Positions 35,255-44,199 of a stretch of 64,000 bases of DNA are shown piece after piece. Within the stretch, counting starts at the first letter, position 1, and each line of letters starts with the position of its first letter. The notes beneath the pieces are model-generated. The model worked only from the letters and a program-made list of their open reading frames with translations, searched no databases and had not been told where the DNA came from. Source of the stretch: Rhizobiales bacterium IMCC20636 (GTDB taxonomy: Bacteria; Pseudomonadota; Alphaproteobacteria; Rhizobiales; GCA-2746425); contig CP018226.1 in the NCBI GenBank assembly GCA_016865015.1, positions 1,891,001 through 1,955,000 of the forward strand, in the 5' to 3' direction. The translations under genes and the position numbers were made by a program.

Positions 35255-35533
35255 ATGAAAAACCTCATCATTACTGCCGCGTCGATCTTAACCTTTGCAG
35301 CTGCCATGCCTGCTTACGCTTCAGATGACGCGCATTGCGGAACTGCAGACCGCTCGAGCTGGATGAGCGAAGAGGCCTTGAAAATGAAGGCGACCGAAAT
35401 GGGCTATGATGTCAAAAAAGTGAAGGTGGAAGAAGGTTGTTTTGAAATCTACGCCATAAAGGACGGCAAGCGGGTTGAAGCGTATCTCCACCCTGTGACC
35501 GCGGAAATTATCCGTGTGAAATCTGATGACTGA
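35255..35533 (+). CDS. Small periplasmic PepSY-domain protein
   Basis: A 92-residue protein with a signal peptide ending at AYA-SD. The rest is one PepSY domain (KMKATEMGYDVKKVKVEEGCFEIYAIKDGKRVEAYLHPVTAEIIRV) with two Cys. It overlaps the cytochrome b561 gene by eight bases, indicating a functional pair. Divergent from the two-component operon and probably its target. Confidence 0.88.
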   Translation: MKNLIITAASILTFAAAMPAYASDDAHCGTADRSSWMSEEALKMKATEMGYDVKKVKVEEGCFEIYAIKDGKRVEAYLHPVTAEIIRVKSDD

Positions 35534-36086
35534 CATCCCAGCGCAGCAACCCGGTCGCGATTTGCGGCCGGATACCGATCGGGTATGGGACCCTCTGGTC
35601 AGGATCTTTCACTGGTCTTTGCTTGGCTTTTTCGCATTCGCTTATGTCACGGGCGATGAATGGGATTGGGCACATGAGCGGGCTGGATACATAGTTGCCA
35701 GCCTGATCGCAATTCGCATTGTCTGGGGCATGGTCGGTTCAAAACATGCTCGCTTCTCTGACTTCATCTATCGTCCAACCATTGTGCTGGCATATTTGAA
35801 GGACACAATTGCCATGAGAGCGAAACGCTACATGGGGCACAACCCTGCAGGTGGAGCGATGGTCGTTGCACTGATCCTGGTAATTCTCGGAATTTCAGTT
35901 TCAGGATACATGATGACCATGGACATGTTCTGGGGAGAAGAATGGGTCGAGGACATTCACGAAATTTTTGTGAACGGCACACTTATTCTGATCGCTCTTC
36001 ATGTCGTTGGCGTTGCTGTGGCCAGTTTTGAACATAAGGAAAATCTCGTGAAGTCCATGATCATGGGACGAAAGCGCAGAAACTGA
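35526..36086 (+). CDS. Cytochrome b561-family di-haem membrane protein
   Basis: A 186-residue protein with four membrane helices. His29 (FHW), His50 (AHERAGY), His145 (DIHE) and His159 (ALHVVGV) are placed to ligate two b-type haems as in bacterial cytochrome b561 and Ni/Fe-hydrogenase-b-like subunits. It probably moves electrons across the inner membrane to a periplasmic acceptor. Its coupling to the PepSY protein suggests electron supply to a partner or ferric/cation reduction (inference). Confidence 0.9.
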   Translation: MTDIPAQQPGRDLRPDTDRVWDPLVRIFHWSLLGFFAFAYVTGDEWDWAHERAGYIVASLIAIRIVWGMVGSKHARFSDFIYRPTIVLAYLKDTIAMRAKRYMGHNPAGGAMVVALILVILGISVSGYMMTMDMFWGEEWVEDIHEIFVNGTLILIALHVVGVAVASFEHKENLVKSMIMGRKRRN

Positions 36087-36105
36087 TTTCAGCGTATCTG
36101 CGCGA

Positions 36106-36136
36106 CCGGGTGACCGAACCTGCATTGGTCACCCGG
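36106..36136 (+). terminator. Hairpin after cytochrome b561 gene
   Basis: CCGGGTGACC and GGTCACCCGG are perfect 10-base arms with an 11-base loop, 20 bases after the stop. No strong T-run follows, so it is a probable terminator or a 3' stabiliser. Confidence 0.6.
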
Positions 36137-36598
36137 CCAAAATCTTCCATCATATATGCCAACTGCAGGACGGGTCGTCCGGCACGGCTCAACCGACGAC
36201 AGGCCATGGTAGAAAAATGATCGGCTCCAAGCGATCGCATCTGCGCTGATCCAGATCAAAGCCTATGATGCTTTTTTCAAAGATAATGAAATCAGTTGAG
36301 CACCGTGATGAGGCTTCGCTGGATGCGAATACAACATGGCAGTTGCAAGCCAGATTTGAAGGGCGCTGGAGGATTTTTGCAAACGAATAGGCTCAAAATT
36401 CTTTTTCGAACTTCGTGGGATCAACCGTGACAGGTCAATGGAATGGGTATTCAATTTGGTCTTGCAACGGGTGGCTCCCGAAATCTTGCATTGGAGGAGT
36501 AACACGACAAGATCTGATACAACAATGTACCATCATGGTCTCTCATGCGAGCATAGCCACGGGATCAATTTCGATCTGAGCAATATTGGAAACACGTC
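36137..36598. other. Intergenic region with no gene seen
   Basis: About 460 bases. Frames longer than 60 codons exist on both strands but have no coding composition and no family resemblance. The promoter of the MBL-fold gene is expected near its right end. Confidence 0.4.
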
Positions 36599-38196
36599 AT
36601 GGAAATCACACTTCGGTTCTGCGGTGCCGCCCGTACAGTTACTGGCTCCTGTTTTCTGGTCACGACGCCGGATTGCCAGTTTCTGGTTGATTGCGGCCTT
36701 TTCCAAGGCCCCAAAACGGTCAGAGAACTGAATTACAACCCTTTCCATTCGACGCACCCAAAATCGACTTTGTGCTCCAGACCCATGCCCATATTGACCA
36801 TGCAGGGCTTCTGCCAAAGCTGGTAAAGGCCGGTTTCGAAGGCAGAATACATGCGACCGAGGGCACTCGCGACCTGCTGACTTTCATGCTTCCAGATAGC
36901 GGTTACATCCAGGAAATGGAGGTGGAAAAACTGAACAGACGCAAGGCACGGCACGGCAAATCCAAAGTCGAGCCGATCTATACACAGGCTGACGCTGAAC
37001 GGACCCTGGAGGCCTTCAACATTGTTGCCTATGAGCGCTGGATCGATGTTGGACACGGTGTTCGCGCCCGTTATTGGAACGCAGGCCACATTCTGGGTTC
37101 TGCTTCCATTGAAGTGGAAATCCAACGCGGTACTGACCCAGCGACATCGCCCTTGCGCTTGCTTTTTTCTGGAGATATCGGGCCTGACAACAAGCTGTTT
37201 CATCCAGATCCTGATGCCCCGAAAGGGTTCGACTATATCATTTGCGAATCCACCTATGGAGGCCGTTTGCGCGCACGGAAAACGCCGGATGAGCGCCGCA
37301 AAGAGCTTGCTGGCGAAATCGGCAAGGCTCTTGAAAACGACCGAATTCTACTGATTCCGGTGTTTGCTGTTGAGCGCACACAGGAACTCATCACGGATAT
37401 CCTGACACTGCAGGAAGCTGGAGAAATCCCTACAGTGCCCATCTTTCTGGACTCGCCTCTGGCTATTCGGGTGACCCGCGTATTCGAGAAACATGCAAGG
37501 AACCTCGAAGAATTGAGCGAACGGCCCAGCCTGCTGGGAAATCCGAATATCAGGCCCACTGAATCGGTGGAACAAAGCAAAGCAATCAACCGGGTAGGGG
37601 GGGGGGCCATCATCATGGCTGCCAGTGGCATGTGTGACGCCGGTCGCATCCGCCATCATCTGAAAAAGTGGCTCTGGCAGCGCAATGCGACTGTGCTGTT
37701 CGCCGGCTACCAGGTGCCAGGCACTCTGGGGCGGCTTTTGGTGGATGGCGTTAAGAGCGTGAAAATTCATGGTCAGGAAATCAAGGTGCAGGCCACAATA
37801 CGCGCACTTGATATTTATTCCGGTCATGCTGATGGCGCGGAACTGGTTGAATGGGTCCAAGAACGTGAGCCGGTCAGCCGGGCGATTTTTCTGGTTCATG
37901 GAGAGGAGGAATCTGCCATGCTATTGAAGGCTGCGCTCGTTGAACATGGTCTGGACGGAGAACGCATTCTGATTCCTGCCCTCGACGATGAAGTTGAACT
38001 GCTCGGCGAGAAGCAGCTGCCGGTCTTCAGGGACGTCGAACGTCGTCTTCCACTGGACGCGCCCATCAAGCAAGACTGGCATAATGACCTGGCGCAGTTC
38101 AGCTTTGATGTGAGGGAGGTGTTCGAGCAGGCGGCGGACGACAAAGCCCGCGCAAAACTCATTCGCCGGTTGCGACGGGCGTTGGACAATGACTGA
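36599..38196 (+). pseudogene. MBL-fold/beta-CASP RNase-like protein with apparent frameshift
   Basis: Best read as one gene of ~532 residues broken by one missing base near 36740-36744. The first frame (36599 on) gives MEITLRFCGAARTVTGSCFL...LNYNPF; the second continues PFPFDAPKIDFVLQTHAHIDHAGLLPKL. Together they reconstruct an archaeal-type/CPSF-like beta-CASP nuclease: HAHIDH metal motif, GHILGSAS, FSGDIG, and ...GMCDAGRIRHHL with ...SGHADG near the C terminus. A run of ten G (37607-37616) lies further on but does not break the frame. Sequencing error, a recent loss or, less likely, recoding could explain the break. Confidence 0.75.
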
Positions 38197-38210
38197 ATGA
38201 CAAACCCATC

Positions 38211-38257
38211 TTGTCCGGTTGCCACGCCGCTCCGACAGCCGCATGGCAACCGGACAA
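38211..38257 (+). terminator. Strong hairpin after MBL-fold gene
   Basis: TTGTCCGGTTGCCA and TGGCAACCGGACAA are perfect 14-base arms around a 19-base loop, 14 bases after the stop. It lacks a T-run but is the strongest stem in this part of the window; probably ends the transcript. Confidence 0.6.
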
Positions 38258-38410
38258 AGAGTGCTTCAAAGCCTGTCAGGTCAGCAAGATGATCAGTCGG
38301 GGTGACCTGCTGCCGATTGTGGCCTCGCCAATGTGAGCTTTAACAGCTCGCTCTTCATATCGCATGAGGCTTGGAAGTCCCATGGTTGGGTGTAATGTTT
38401 TGAGTTGTCG

Positions 38411-38584
38411 TCATCCGGATGTTTTATCCCCACGATGCCCACGGTAAGATTGAGCCAGGTGCGTAATGATCTTCGCAGCTTCTACCGCACCATTTGGGCT
38501 GGAGAGGCTTTGTGTTGCCCGTTTCATCTCTGTACGCCGGACGGGGTCCAGAATGGCTTCAAGTGCCTGGATGAGGTTTTCCAG
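38411..38584 (-). pseudogene. C-terminal gene fragment truncated by the IS6-family element
   Basis: A 57-codon open stretch on the minus strand begins exactly at the inferred IS end and closes with TGA at 38413-38411; an in-frame stop lies just inside the IS. The peptide (LENLIQALEAILDPVRRTEMKRATQSL..PNGAVEAAKIITHLAQ) has the amphipathic look of the last helices of a GT-B glycosyltransferase or UDP-sugar epimerase. No other part of such a gene is nearby. Identity is uncertain; the abrupt join to the IS is what supports it as a remnant. Confidence 0.45.
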
Positions 38585-39399
38585 GTGCTGTCAGACGAAT
38601 GCGAACCAGTCTCAGTTTGGCACAAATCGCTTTTATTTAGGCCGCACAAAGTCCCCGCCACTCAGCGAGTGCGGTGGTTCGATTGGTCTTGAAATTGTTC
38701 CGGCTGTAGAGGTGGCGTTGCTGGTTGAAATGGTTTTGAATTGAAGCGTGAACGGTGACGAATTTCTGCAAACTTTGCATCTGTCGGAAGCGCAACATTG
38801 CCCGTTCTCGTCGTCGGAAGGGCAGGTGGGAATTCTCCGCCCGGTTGTTTAACCAGCGACCGGTGTGCTGCCGTTTAGCATTGCCAATGACCTTCATTGC
38901 GGCACCATAAGATCTAAGCTTGTCGGTCACGATAATGTTTGGTGGACCGCAGCGTTTCATGGATTTCCTTAGGAATTTCAAGGCTACCCTGCGATCCCGG
39001 CGCTTTGTCACATAGGATTCCAGAACCTCGCCTTCGTCATCAACAACGCGCCATAAATAGTGCGTCTTGCCATTGATCTTCACGAAAACCTCATCCAAAT
39101 GCCACTGTCAGTTTGAATATGATCGCTGGTTCTGAATTCGTTTCTTGCGAATATCAGCGGCGAACAATGGCCCAAATCGATTCCACCAAAACCGGACTGT
39201 CTCATGACTGATGTCGATGCCGCGCTCGTGCAGAAGGTCCTCCACATTCCGGAGCGACAGCGGAAATCGCACATACAGCATCACGGCCAAGCGAATGACT
39301 TCAGGCGATGTTTTGAAGTATCTAAAAGGGGAGGGTTTTGTCATGCAACGAGGCTAATTTGTTGGTCGCTCGAATTCAAACGGTCTAATCTGACAATGT
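38585..39399. mobile_element. IS6-family insertion sequence (degenerate)
   Basis: About 815 bases, within the usual IS6 range. Imperfect inverted termini share GTCAGA (38590-38595 and its complement at 39389-39394). The boundary at 38585 agrees with the truncated frame to its left. No target duplication is visible. The single transposase gene is inactivated by a stop codon. Confidence 0.55.
38637..39344 (-). pseudogene. IS6-family transposase with in-frame stop
   Basis: Two in-frame pieces: MTKPSPFRYFKTSPEVIRLAVMLYVRFPLSLRNVEDLLHERGIDISHETVRFWWNRFGP... and, after a TGA at 39110-39108, QWHLDEVFVKINGKTHYLWRVVDDEGEVLESYVTKRRD. The IS6 family normally has Trp at this place (..SNW.WHLDEV), so one G-to-A change of TGG explains the stop. 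DDE residues are otherwise visible: Asp of DEVFVKI, Asp of IVTDKLRSY and Glu of RAENSHLPFRRRER. The gene is inactive unless the stop is suppressed. Confidence 0.85.
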
Positions 39400-39410
39400 C
39401 AGGAGAGTTG

Positions 39411-39459
39411 ATCTGCTAGTCAAAGTGCCTCTGTGGGGGGGCCCAATTGACTAGCAGAT
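39411..39459. repeat. 13-base inverted repeat beside IS6-like element
   Basis: ATCTGCTAGTCAA (39411-39423) and TTGACTAGCAGAT (39447-39459) are perfect arms around a 23-base centre with a run of seven G. It lies 12 bases beyond both the inferred IS end and the end of the GH88 gene. It may be the GH88 operon terminator (no T-run) or a relic of the insertion. Confidence 0.6.
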
Positions 39460-39471
39460 ATTGGAGGGAGG

Positions 39472-40656
39472 CTATGTGAGTCGTTCGTATTTCTCGATGA
39501 ATTTTCCGGGAAATGCGATTCGAACCAGTGCTTCGGCAAAGAAATAATCGCCGAACATGACTGCTGCATCGGGCCCGATCTTGTGTGGTTCCGAGTAACA
39601 ACCATGCATCAGAATGCCGCGATGGCCATCCTCTGTCGCCAGATAGTCTTCGCAAAGGCCTTTGATCAGCCATTCGGCTTTGCCACGCCAGAACTCTGCT
39701 GTTGCCTTGTCAGGGTGCAGATCAGCGAGATCGAGGAGGCCGGCGGCCATGATGGCGCTGGCCGATGAATCCTCGGGCGCATCATCATCGGATGAATCAA
39801 AATCATAAGGGGGGACGACTTTGTCGCCCAACGCATCAAACCATTTTTCCGAAATCGCGATGGCCTGCTCAAGATAGGACACTTTGCCCGAATTGGCTGC
39901 GGATACCGTCAGGCCCATCACTGCCCAGCCTGTGCCGCGTGACCAGTAACTATCATCATGGGCACCCTGAAAGGTGTAGCCACGCAACCTGTCGCCCGTC
40001 ATGGTGTCATATTCGACCGCATGGAACTGGGTATTGTCGGGGCGATTGAATGAAAGCATTGTCATTTGGGCATGGGCTTCTGCGGCAAGACGGAAACTTG
40101 CATCGTCAGCTTGTTTGCCAGCCCAATAGAGCAGTGGAATATTGGCCATGGTGTCGATGGCCGAAGCCGCCCGTCCGCGTGGATCAGTCATTGGACCCCA
40201 GGAAGAAACATAGGCTCCCTTGTCGGTGACAACCAGGCGCGACCGCAGCTTGTCTGCTGCGCGCAATCCAATGGCGCGATACCGCTCATCACCGGTGATA
40301 CGGAACAATGGCATGGCGGAGCTGAGAAAAATGAAGCCAATGTCGTGCGTGTTGCCATCACCGGCGCGCTCTTCGACCAATACCATACGGTCTTTCGCCA
40401 GTTTCAGGTATTTCTCGTCGCCGGTGTGCAAATAGCTGGTCAACAGCAATCCGACCCAAAATCCGCAGAACCAGTTTCCATGGCTCCAGTCCTTGCCGGT
40501 ATATCCGGCAGACACAGCCACCGACATTGTGTCCCAGCTGCCGTCCGGTTTTGTGACATAGGGAAAGGCCGCGCCGATCCTGGTTTCATCGGCAAGTGTC
40601 TTGCTGGCAATAAGATCAAGAGCTCTGGTGATATGTTCTGATACTTGTCTGGACAT
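39472..40656 (-). CDS. Glycoside hydrolase family 88 unsaturated glucuronyl hydrolase
   Basis: A 394-residue (alpha/alpha)6-barrel protein without a signal peptide. Asp105 (THDIGF) and Asp168 (AIDTM) match the two essential Asp of Bacillus unsaturated glucuronyl hydrolase, with the WSRGTGW segment also typical of GH88. The family removes the 4,5-unsaturated uronic acid left by polysaccharide lyases, by hydration of the vinyl ether, from glycosaminoglycan, gellan, ulvan or pectin fragments in the cytoplasm. It is the last gene of the GMC-LacI-DUF1349 operon. It is strong evidence for catabolism of lyase-cleaved uronides. Confidence 0.92.
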   Translation of the reverse strand: MSRQVSEHITRALDLIASKTLADETRIGAAFPYVTKPDGSWDTMSVAVSAGYTGKDWSHGNWFCGFWVGLLLTSYLHTGDEKYLKLAKDRMVLVEERAGDGNTHDIGFIFLSSAMPLFRITGDERYRAIGLRAADKLRSRLVVTDKGAYVSSWGPMTDPRGRAASAIDTMANIPLLYWAGKQADDASFRLAAEAHAQMTMLSFNRPDNTQFHAVEYDTMTGDRLRGYTFQGAHDDSYWSRGTGWAVMGLTVSAANSGKVSYLEQAIAISEKWFDALGDKVVPPYDFDSSDDDAPEDSSASAIMAAGLLDLADLHPDKATAEFWRGKAEWLIKGLCEDYLATEDGHRGILMHGCYSEPHKIGPDAAVMFGDYFFAEALVRIAFPGKFIEKYERLT

Positions 40657-40670
40657 TTTTTTCTCTGAAA

Positions 40671-41243
40671 TTATGAATGGAGCGCGTTTTGAATGGGCGC
40701 AATTATTTGAAAATCTGAAAAGCTTGCGGTCAGGCCGGACCTTTCCGGAGAGCAGACAAATGGCCCGATCAGGGCAGGGCTATCCGGGAATTCAGCAACG
40801 CGCATAAGTTGCCACGAGCCGTCTGCGCTTTGGAAATGAGCGATGATGGCGCCATTGTTCCGTGTCAGCCTGACTGCCTGGGAACCAGTAACCAGGGGCT
40901 GCGGAATGACGGACCAGTCCGAGCTTCCGCGTGTCACTACTATGCTGAAGTTGGTGACACCGTCCGAGTGTTCGACACCAAGTTTCAGCCAGGTCTCCTC
41001 GTCAATCCGCAGCATCATGCCTGCCTGATCGTAAAGCTCCTGGTAATCAGCCTCAAAGCTGAGTGTTGCCGTGAAATCATCTGGTGCAGCAATCCCCCAG
41101 AAATGGCCGCTGTCGCGGAAGAACCCATAGTGAGTCTTGCGCCAGAAATCCGTGGTTGCTCCAGTGGTTGCATGCAGCACATCACCTTCGAGTTTCCAGT
41201 CCGGTGGTGTGTTGATCCATGATCCATCAGATAATCGGGGCAT
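40671..41243 (-). CDS. DUF1349-domain protein
   Basis: A 190-residue beta-sandwich protein (concanavalin-like fold expected). The start ATG at 41243 lies six bases after AAGGTGA and overlaps the LacI gene by 17 bases; an ATG at 41249 is possible. WRKTHYGFFRDSGHFWGIAAPDDFTATLSFEADY and GMMLRIDEETWLKLGVE are characteristic of DUF1349 (enzyme-of-regulation YesU-like). Family members often sit in glycan loci and may bind carbohydrate. Located between LacI and GH88. Confidence 0.85.
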   Translation of the reverse strand: MPRLSDGSWINTPPDWKLEGDVLHATTGATTDFWRKTHYGFFRDSGHFWGIAAPDDFTATLSFEADYQELYDQAGMMLRIDEETWLKLGVEHSDGVTNFSIVVTRGSSDWSVIPQPLVTGSQAVRLTRNNGAIIAHFQSADGSWQLMRVAEFPDSPALIGPFVCSPERSGLTASFSDFQIIAPIQNALHS

Positions 41244-42288
41244 TGGCATCACCTTCACTCTCTGAAGTGGGGTGCGAGCTCCCACAACTGGCCCTGACAA
41301 TCAGGCGTGGCGGATAGGTTATATCCAGCGGGTCTTTCTGCGAGTCTTCCATTTTCCGTGCCAGAATAGCCTGCCCGATTACCTGGCCGAGTTTCTCGGC
41401 AGGTGTCGCCACGGATGTGAGCGGAACAGGCTGCAGCGCAGCTTCGGGAATGTCATCATATCCGATAACGGCAATGTCCTTGCCCGGAGTCAAACCGGCC
41501 GCAGTGATGGCGTCCATCGCACCAATCGCGACCAGGTCATTGTACGCAATCAAAGCTTTCGGGGCCGCATTCCGGCTCAATAATTGCGCAACAGCCTGTT
41601 GCCCGAAGAGGCGTGTTGATCCGCCGTTGCAGATCCATTCCTGACGCAGTTCGATGCTGTGGCGCATCAGGGATGCTGCGAAGCCGGCATAACGCTCGCC
41701 ATAGGCGTGGTTGGATTCATACCCACCGATGAACCCTATTTCACGGTAGCCCAGCTTGATCAGATGATCGGCGGCGATCTGCATGCCAACCAGGGGATTG
41801 GCTCCGACATAATCAAATGGACTTTGTCCGATACGCCGAACAGCCATGATCATGGGGCGACGGCGATTTTCAAATGCCCTGAGATCATCCCGATTTGTCC
41901 CGGAAGCGGGAACAATCACCAGACCTCCAATTTCTGACTGCCACAGATTGTTCAACAGCTTTGACTGACGCTCAACGGAATCGTGCGAGGACAGCATTGT
42001 TGCAAAGTGTCCGGCATCTTCCAGTGCGCCATCAAGCCCCTCGAACAGGGCATGAAAATACGGGTTGGCAATATCGTCCACAATCAGCGCAAACTGTTCG
42101 TTGGTGTCTGCTTTTGGAGCCGCAGCCTTGCGTTTGTAGCCGATCTCCTCAATGACACGAATAACAGATTGCCGTGTCTCATCCCTGAGGTTGCCCTTGC
42201 CTTGCATTACAAGCGACACGGTGGTCGCTGACAGGCCTGCTTTAGATGCAACGTCCCGGATTGAGACTTTCTTTTTCGAATCTGGCAT
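41227..42288 (-). CDS. LacI-family transcriptional regulator
   Basis: A 353-residue regulator. The N-terminal HTH plus hinge (VSIRDVASKAGLSATTVSLVMQGKGNLRDETRQSVIRVIEEIGYKR) is followed by a periplasmic-binding-protein-like effector domain (YDDIPEAALQPVPLTSVATPAEKLGQ near the end). It starts nine bases after the GMC stop. The divergent promoter region has two matching 13-base palindromes (44004-44016 and 44123-44135) of LacI-site form, so it likely represses both this operon and the Rbs-type operon. The effector is expected to be a sugar acid or its product. Confidence 0.93.
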   Translation of the reverse strand: MPDSKKKVSIRDVASKAGLSATTVSLVMQGKGNLRDETRQSVIRVIEEIGYKRKAAAPKADTNEQFALIVDDIANPYFHALFEGLDGALEDAGHFATMLSSHDSVERQSKLLNNLWQSEIGGLVIVPASGTNRDDLRAFENRRRPMIMAVRRIGQSPFDYVGANPLVGMQIAADHLIKLGYREIGFIGGYESNHAYGERYAGFAASLMRHSIELRQEWICNGGSTRLFGQQAVAQLLSRNAAPKALIAYNDLVAIGAMDAITAAGLTPGKDIAVIGYDDIPEAALQPVPLTSVATPAEKLGQVIGQAILARKMEDSQKDPLDITYPPRLIVRASCGSSHPTSESEGDANAPII

Positions 42289-42297
42289 GGGCAGTTC

Positions 42298-43935
42298 CTA
42301 TACCTGAATGGCCTCGGGCTTCGGGAAGAACGTGCGTTGTGGCACCGCCTGAAAAAGAGGGGCTTCCCCCCGTATCATGGCTGCAGCCTTCTCACCAATC
42401 ATGATGGCAGGCGCGTTGGTATTTCCACTGTTGAGGTATGGCATGATGGAGTTATCGCATACGCGCAAGCCTTCCAAACCATGCAGTTTCAACTCAGGAT
42501 CCACGACTGACATATCGTCGGTTCCCATCTTGCAGGTTCCAACCGGATGGTAGTCAACAGAGGCATATTCGCGAGCATATTCAAGAATCTGTTCGGGCGT
42601 CTTTTTGTCAGCGCCTGGATAACGTTCGCTCTTGATATGTTGTGCAATGGCCGGCTGGGCCAGAATTTCACGCACATGCCGGACCGCGCGAACCGACATG
42701 TCCCGATCATATTCCGTATCGTGATAATTTGGATCGATGATCGGCATATCAGTCGGGTTTGACGAGCGCAGTGTTACCTCGCCCCTGCTGGTCGGGCGCA
42801 TATTGCAGGTGTTGATGGTCAGGCCGTTTCCGGGAACATGTGTGCGCGCCCCATTTACAACATAGGCCGGTAGAATATGGGTTTGCAGGTCAGCGCGCCC
42901 GGTTCCGTGGCTGTCGATGAAACATCCACCTTCGGCGACAGGTGAGGTCGCTGCCCCGTTCCTGTAAAGTGCGTATTGCAGGCCGTGTCTGATATTCTGA
43001 GGGAATTTGTGCTGCCCATCATATGAGATCGGCTTATGAAGATCGCAGACGACATAGGTATTCAAGTGGTCCTGATAATTTTTGCCGACACCATCCATAT
43101 GGTGCTGCATATCGATTCCAAGTTTTTTCAATTCGTCTGTAGGGCCGATGCCCGACAATAATAGCAGTTGGGTTGTTCCGATTGTGCCCGATGACAAAAT
43201 CACCTCGCGATCACATCGGACTGTTTCCACCTTGCCATTGTTGATATATTCCACGCCAACCGCGCGCCTGTTCTCGATGATGACCTTTGTGGTCTGGGTA
43301 TGTGTCATGACCGTGAGATTGGGGCGCTTCATGGCTGGACGCAGATAGCAAACCGCTGCAGACGCCCTGCGCCCATTGTGCTGGGTAACCTGATAAAGAC
43401 CAGCACCAAGCTGGTCATCTCCGTTAAAATCAGGGTTGAGCTTGTTGCCTGCCTGCTGGGCTGCCCGGATGTAATCCTTGCAAATGACATGCGGTGAACG
43501 CTGGTTTGAGACCTTCAGTGGCCCGTCGGTGCCATGATATTCGTCTGCAACCGTATCGTTGCATTCTGCGCGCCTGAAATAGGGCAGAACATTTTCATAT
43601 GCCCAACCGGAATTTCCAGATTCTGCCCAGCTGTCATAATCCTCTTTTTGCCCGCGGATATAGATCATTCCGTTAATCGAACTTGAGCCGCCCAGGGTTT
43701 TGCCCAAAGGGAACCAAAGCTCTCTATTGTTGAGGTGCTTTTGCGGCGCCGTGGAATAGCAATAGTTGACACTTGGGTTTTGTAATTTGGCGAACCCACC
43801 GGGGATATGAATCATGGGGTTGCGATCTGGCCCGCCAGCTTCAAGCAAAAGAACTTTCACGTCTGCGTCTTCTGTCAGCCTGTTGGCGAGAACACATCCA
43901 GCCGAGCCGGCCCCAACAACGATATAGTCATACAT
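42298..43935 (-). CDS. GMC-family FAD oxidoreductase (choline/alcohol dehydrogenase-like)
   Basis: A 545-residue flavoenzyme started at the ATG at 43935, nine bases after GGAGGA. GAGSAG (8-13) binds FAD, GKTLGGSSSINGMIYIRGQ is GMC signature 1, and YHPVGTCKMG with the closing NSGNTNAPAIMIGEKAA holds catalytic His and Asn. Similar to choline dehydrogenase and polyethylene-glycol/alcohol dehydrogenases. It leads the LacI-GH88 operon, and an aldehyde dehydrogenase is encoded in the divergent operon; together they could oxidise an alcohol to an acid. Confidence 0.92.
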   Translation of the reverse strand: MYDYIVVGAGSAGCVLANRLTEDADVKVLLLEAGGPDRNPMIHIPGGFAKLQNPSVNYCYSTAPQKHLNNRELWFPLGKTLGGSSSINGMIYIRGQKEDYDSWAESGNSGWAYENVLPYFRRAECNDTVADEYHGTDGPLKVSNQRSPHVICKDYIRAAQQAGNKLNPDFNGDDQLGAGLYQVTQHNGRRASAAVCYLRPAMKRPNLTVMTHTQTTKVIIENRRAVGVEYINNGKVETVRCDREVILSSGTIGTTQLLLLSGIGPTDELKKLGIDMQHHMDGVGKNYQDHLNTYVVCDLHKPISYDGQHKFPQNIRHGLQYALYRNGAATSPVAEGGCFIDSHGTGRADLQTHILPAYVVNGARTHVPGNGLTINTCNMRPTSRGEVTLRSSNPTDMPIIDPNYHDTEYDRDMSVRAVRHVREILAQPAIAQHIKSERYPGADKKTPEQILEYAREYASVDYHPVGTCKMGTDDMSVVDPELKLHGLEGLRVCDNSIMPYLNSGNTNAPAIMIGEKAAAMIRGEAPLFQAVPQRTFFPKPEAIQV

Positions 43936-44003
43936 TTCAGCGAATCCTCCCACTGTCACTCAACCTGACCAGCACTTATAAAGCGGACTGAACAGATAGC
44001 AAG

Positions 44004-44016
44004 TGTTTACTAAACA
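44004..44016. promoter_or_regulatory. LacI-type operator, site 1
   Basis: TGTTTACTAAACA is a perfect 13-base palindrome with one central base, 69 bases upstream of the GMC start and suited to control the leftward operon. Confidence 0.6.
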
Positions 44017-44122
44017 AAAATGGGAAAATTGGCGTGTTTTTGCGGTTTTATTGGTGGATATGTTTAGTTTTTATGGGGTTTTCACAAAATTTTGGCGAAT
44101 TTCTAACTAGCTGTTGACAAAA

Positions 44123-44135
44123 CGTTTAGTGAACG
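44123..44135. promoter_or_regulatory. LacI-type operator, site 2
   Basis: CGTTTAGTGAACG matches the first site at the GTTTA core with one mismatched pair, and lies between the -35 and -10 elements of the rightward promoter, where repressor binding would block transcription. Confidence 0.6.
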
Positions 44136-44199
44136 TAAAGTTGGCGTCGCTGGATAGCTACACTCTAGAAAATCAACAAATCCAACAGGGAGACGTAAA

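Larger units (their letters stand above)
43936..44199. promoter_or_regulatory. Divergent control region of GMC-GH88 and Rbs-type operons
   Basis: An AT-rich 264-base region between two divergent operons. Facing right, TTGACA (44114-44119) and TAAAGT (44136-44141), 16 bases apart, form a plausible promoter for the binding-protein gene, with an operator between them. GGGAGA gives the ribosome site before 44200. Confidence 0.5.

Noticed and set aside
36735-36745. Programmed frameshift in the MBL-fold gene
   Set aside because: CCCTTT is not a typical slippery heptamer and no following hairpin or stop arrangement supports recoding; sequence error or mutation preferred.
38276-38383. 35-codon minus-strand frame between MBL gene and the fragment
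   Set aside because: Short, no ribosome site of note, no recognisable product.
39108-39110. Suppressed or recoded TGA in IS6 transposase
   Set aside because: TGA is used as an ordinary stop by many genes here and no recoding structure is visible; simple nonsense mutation is more likely.
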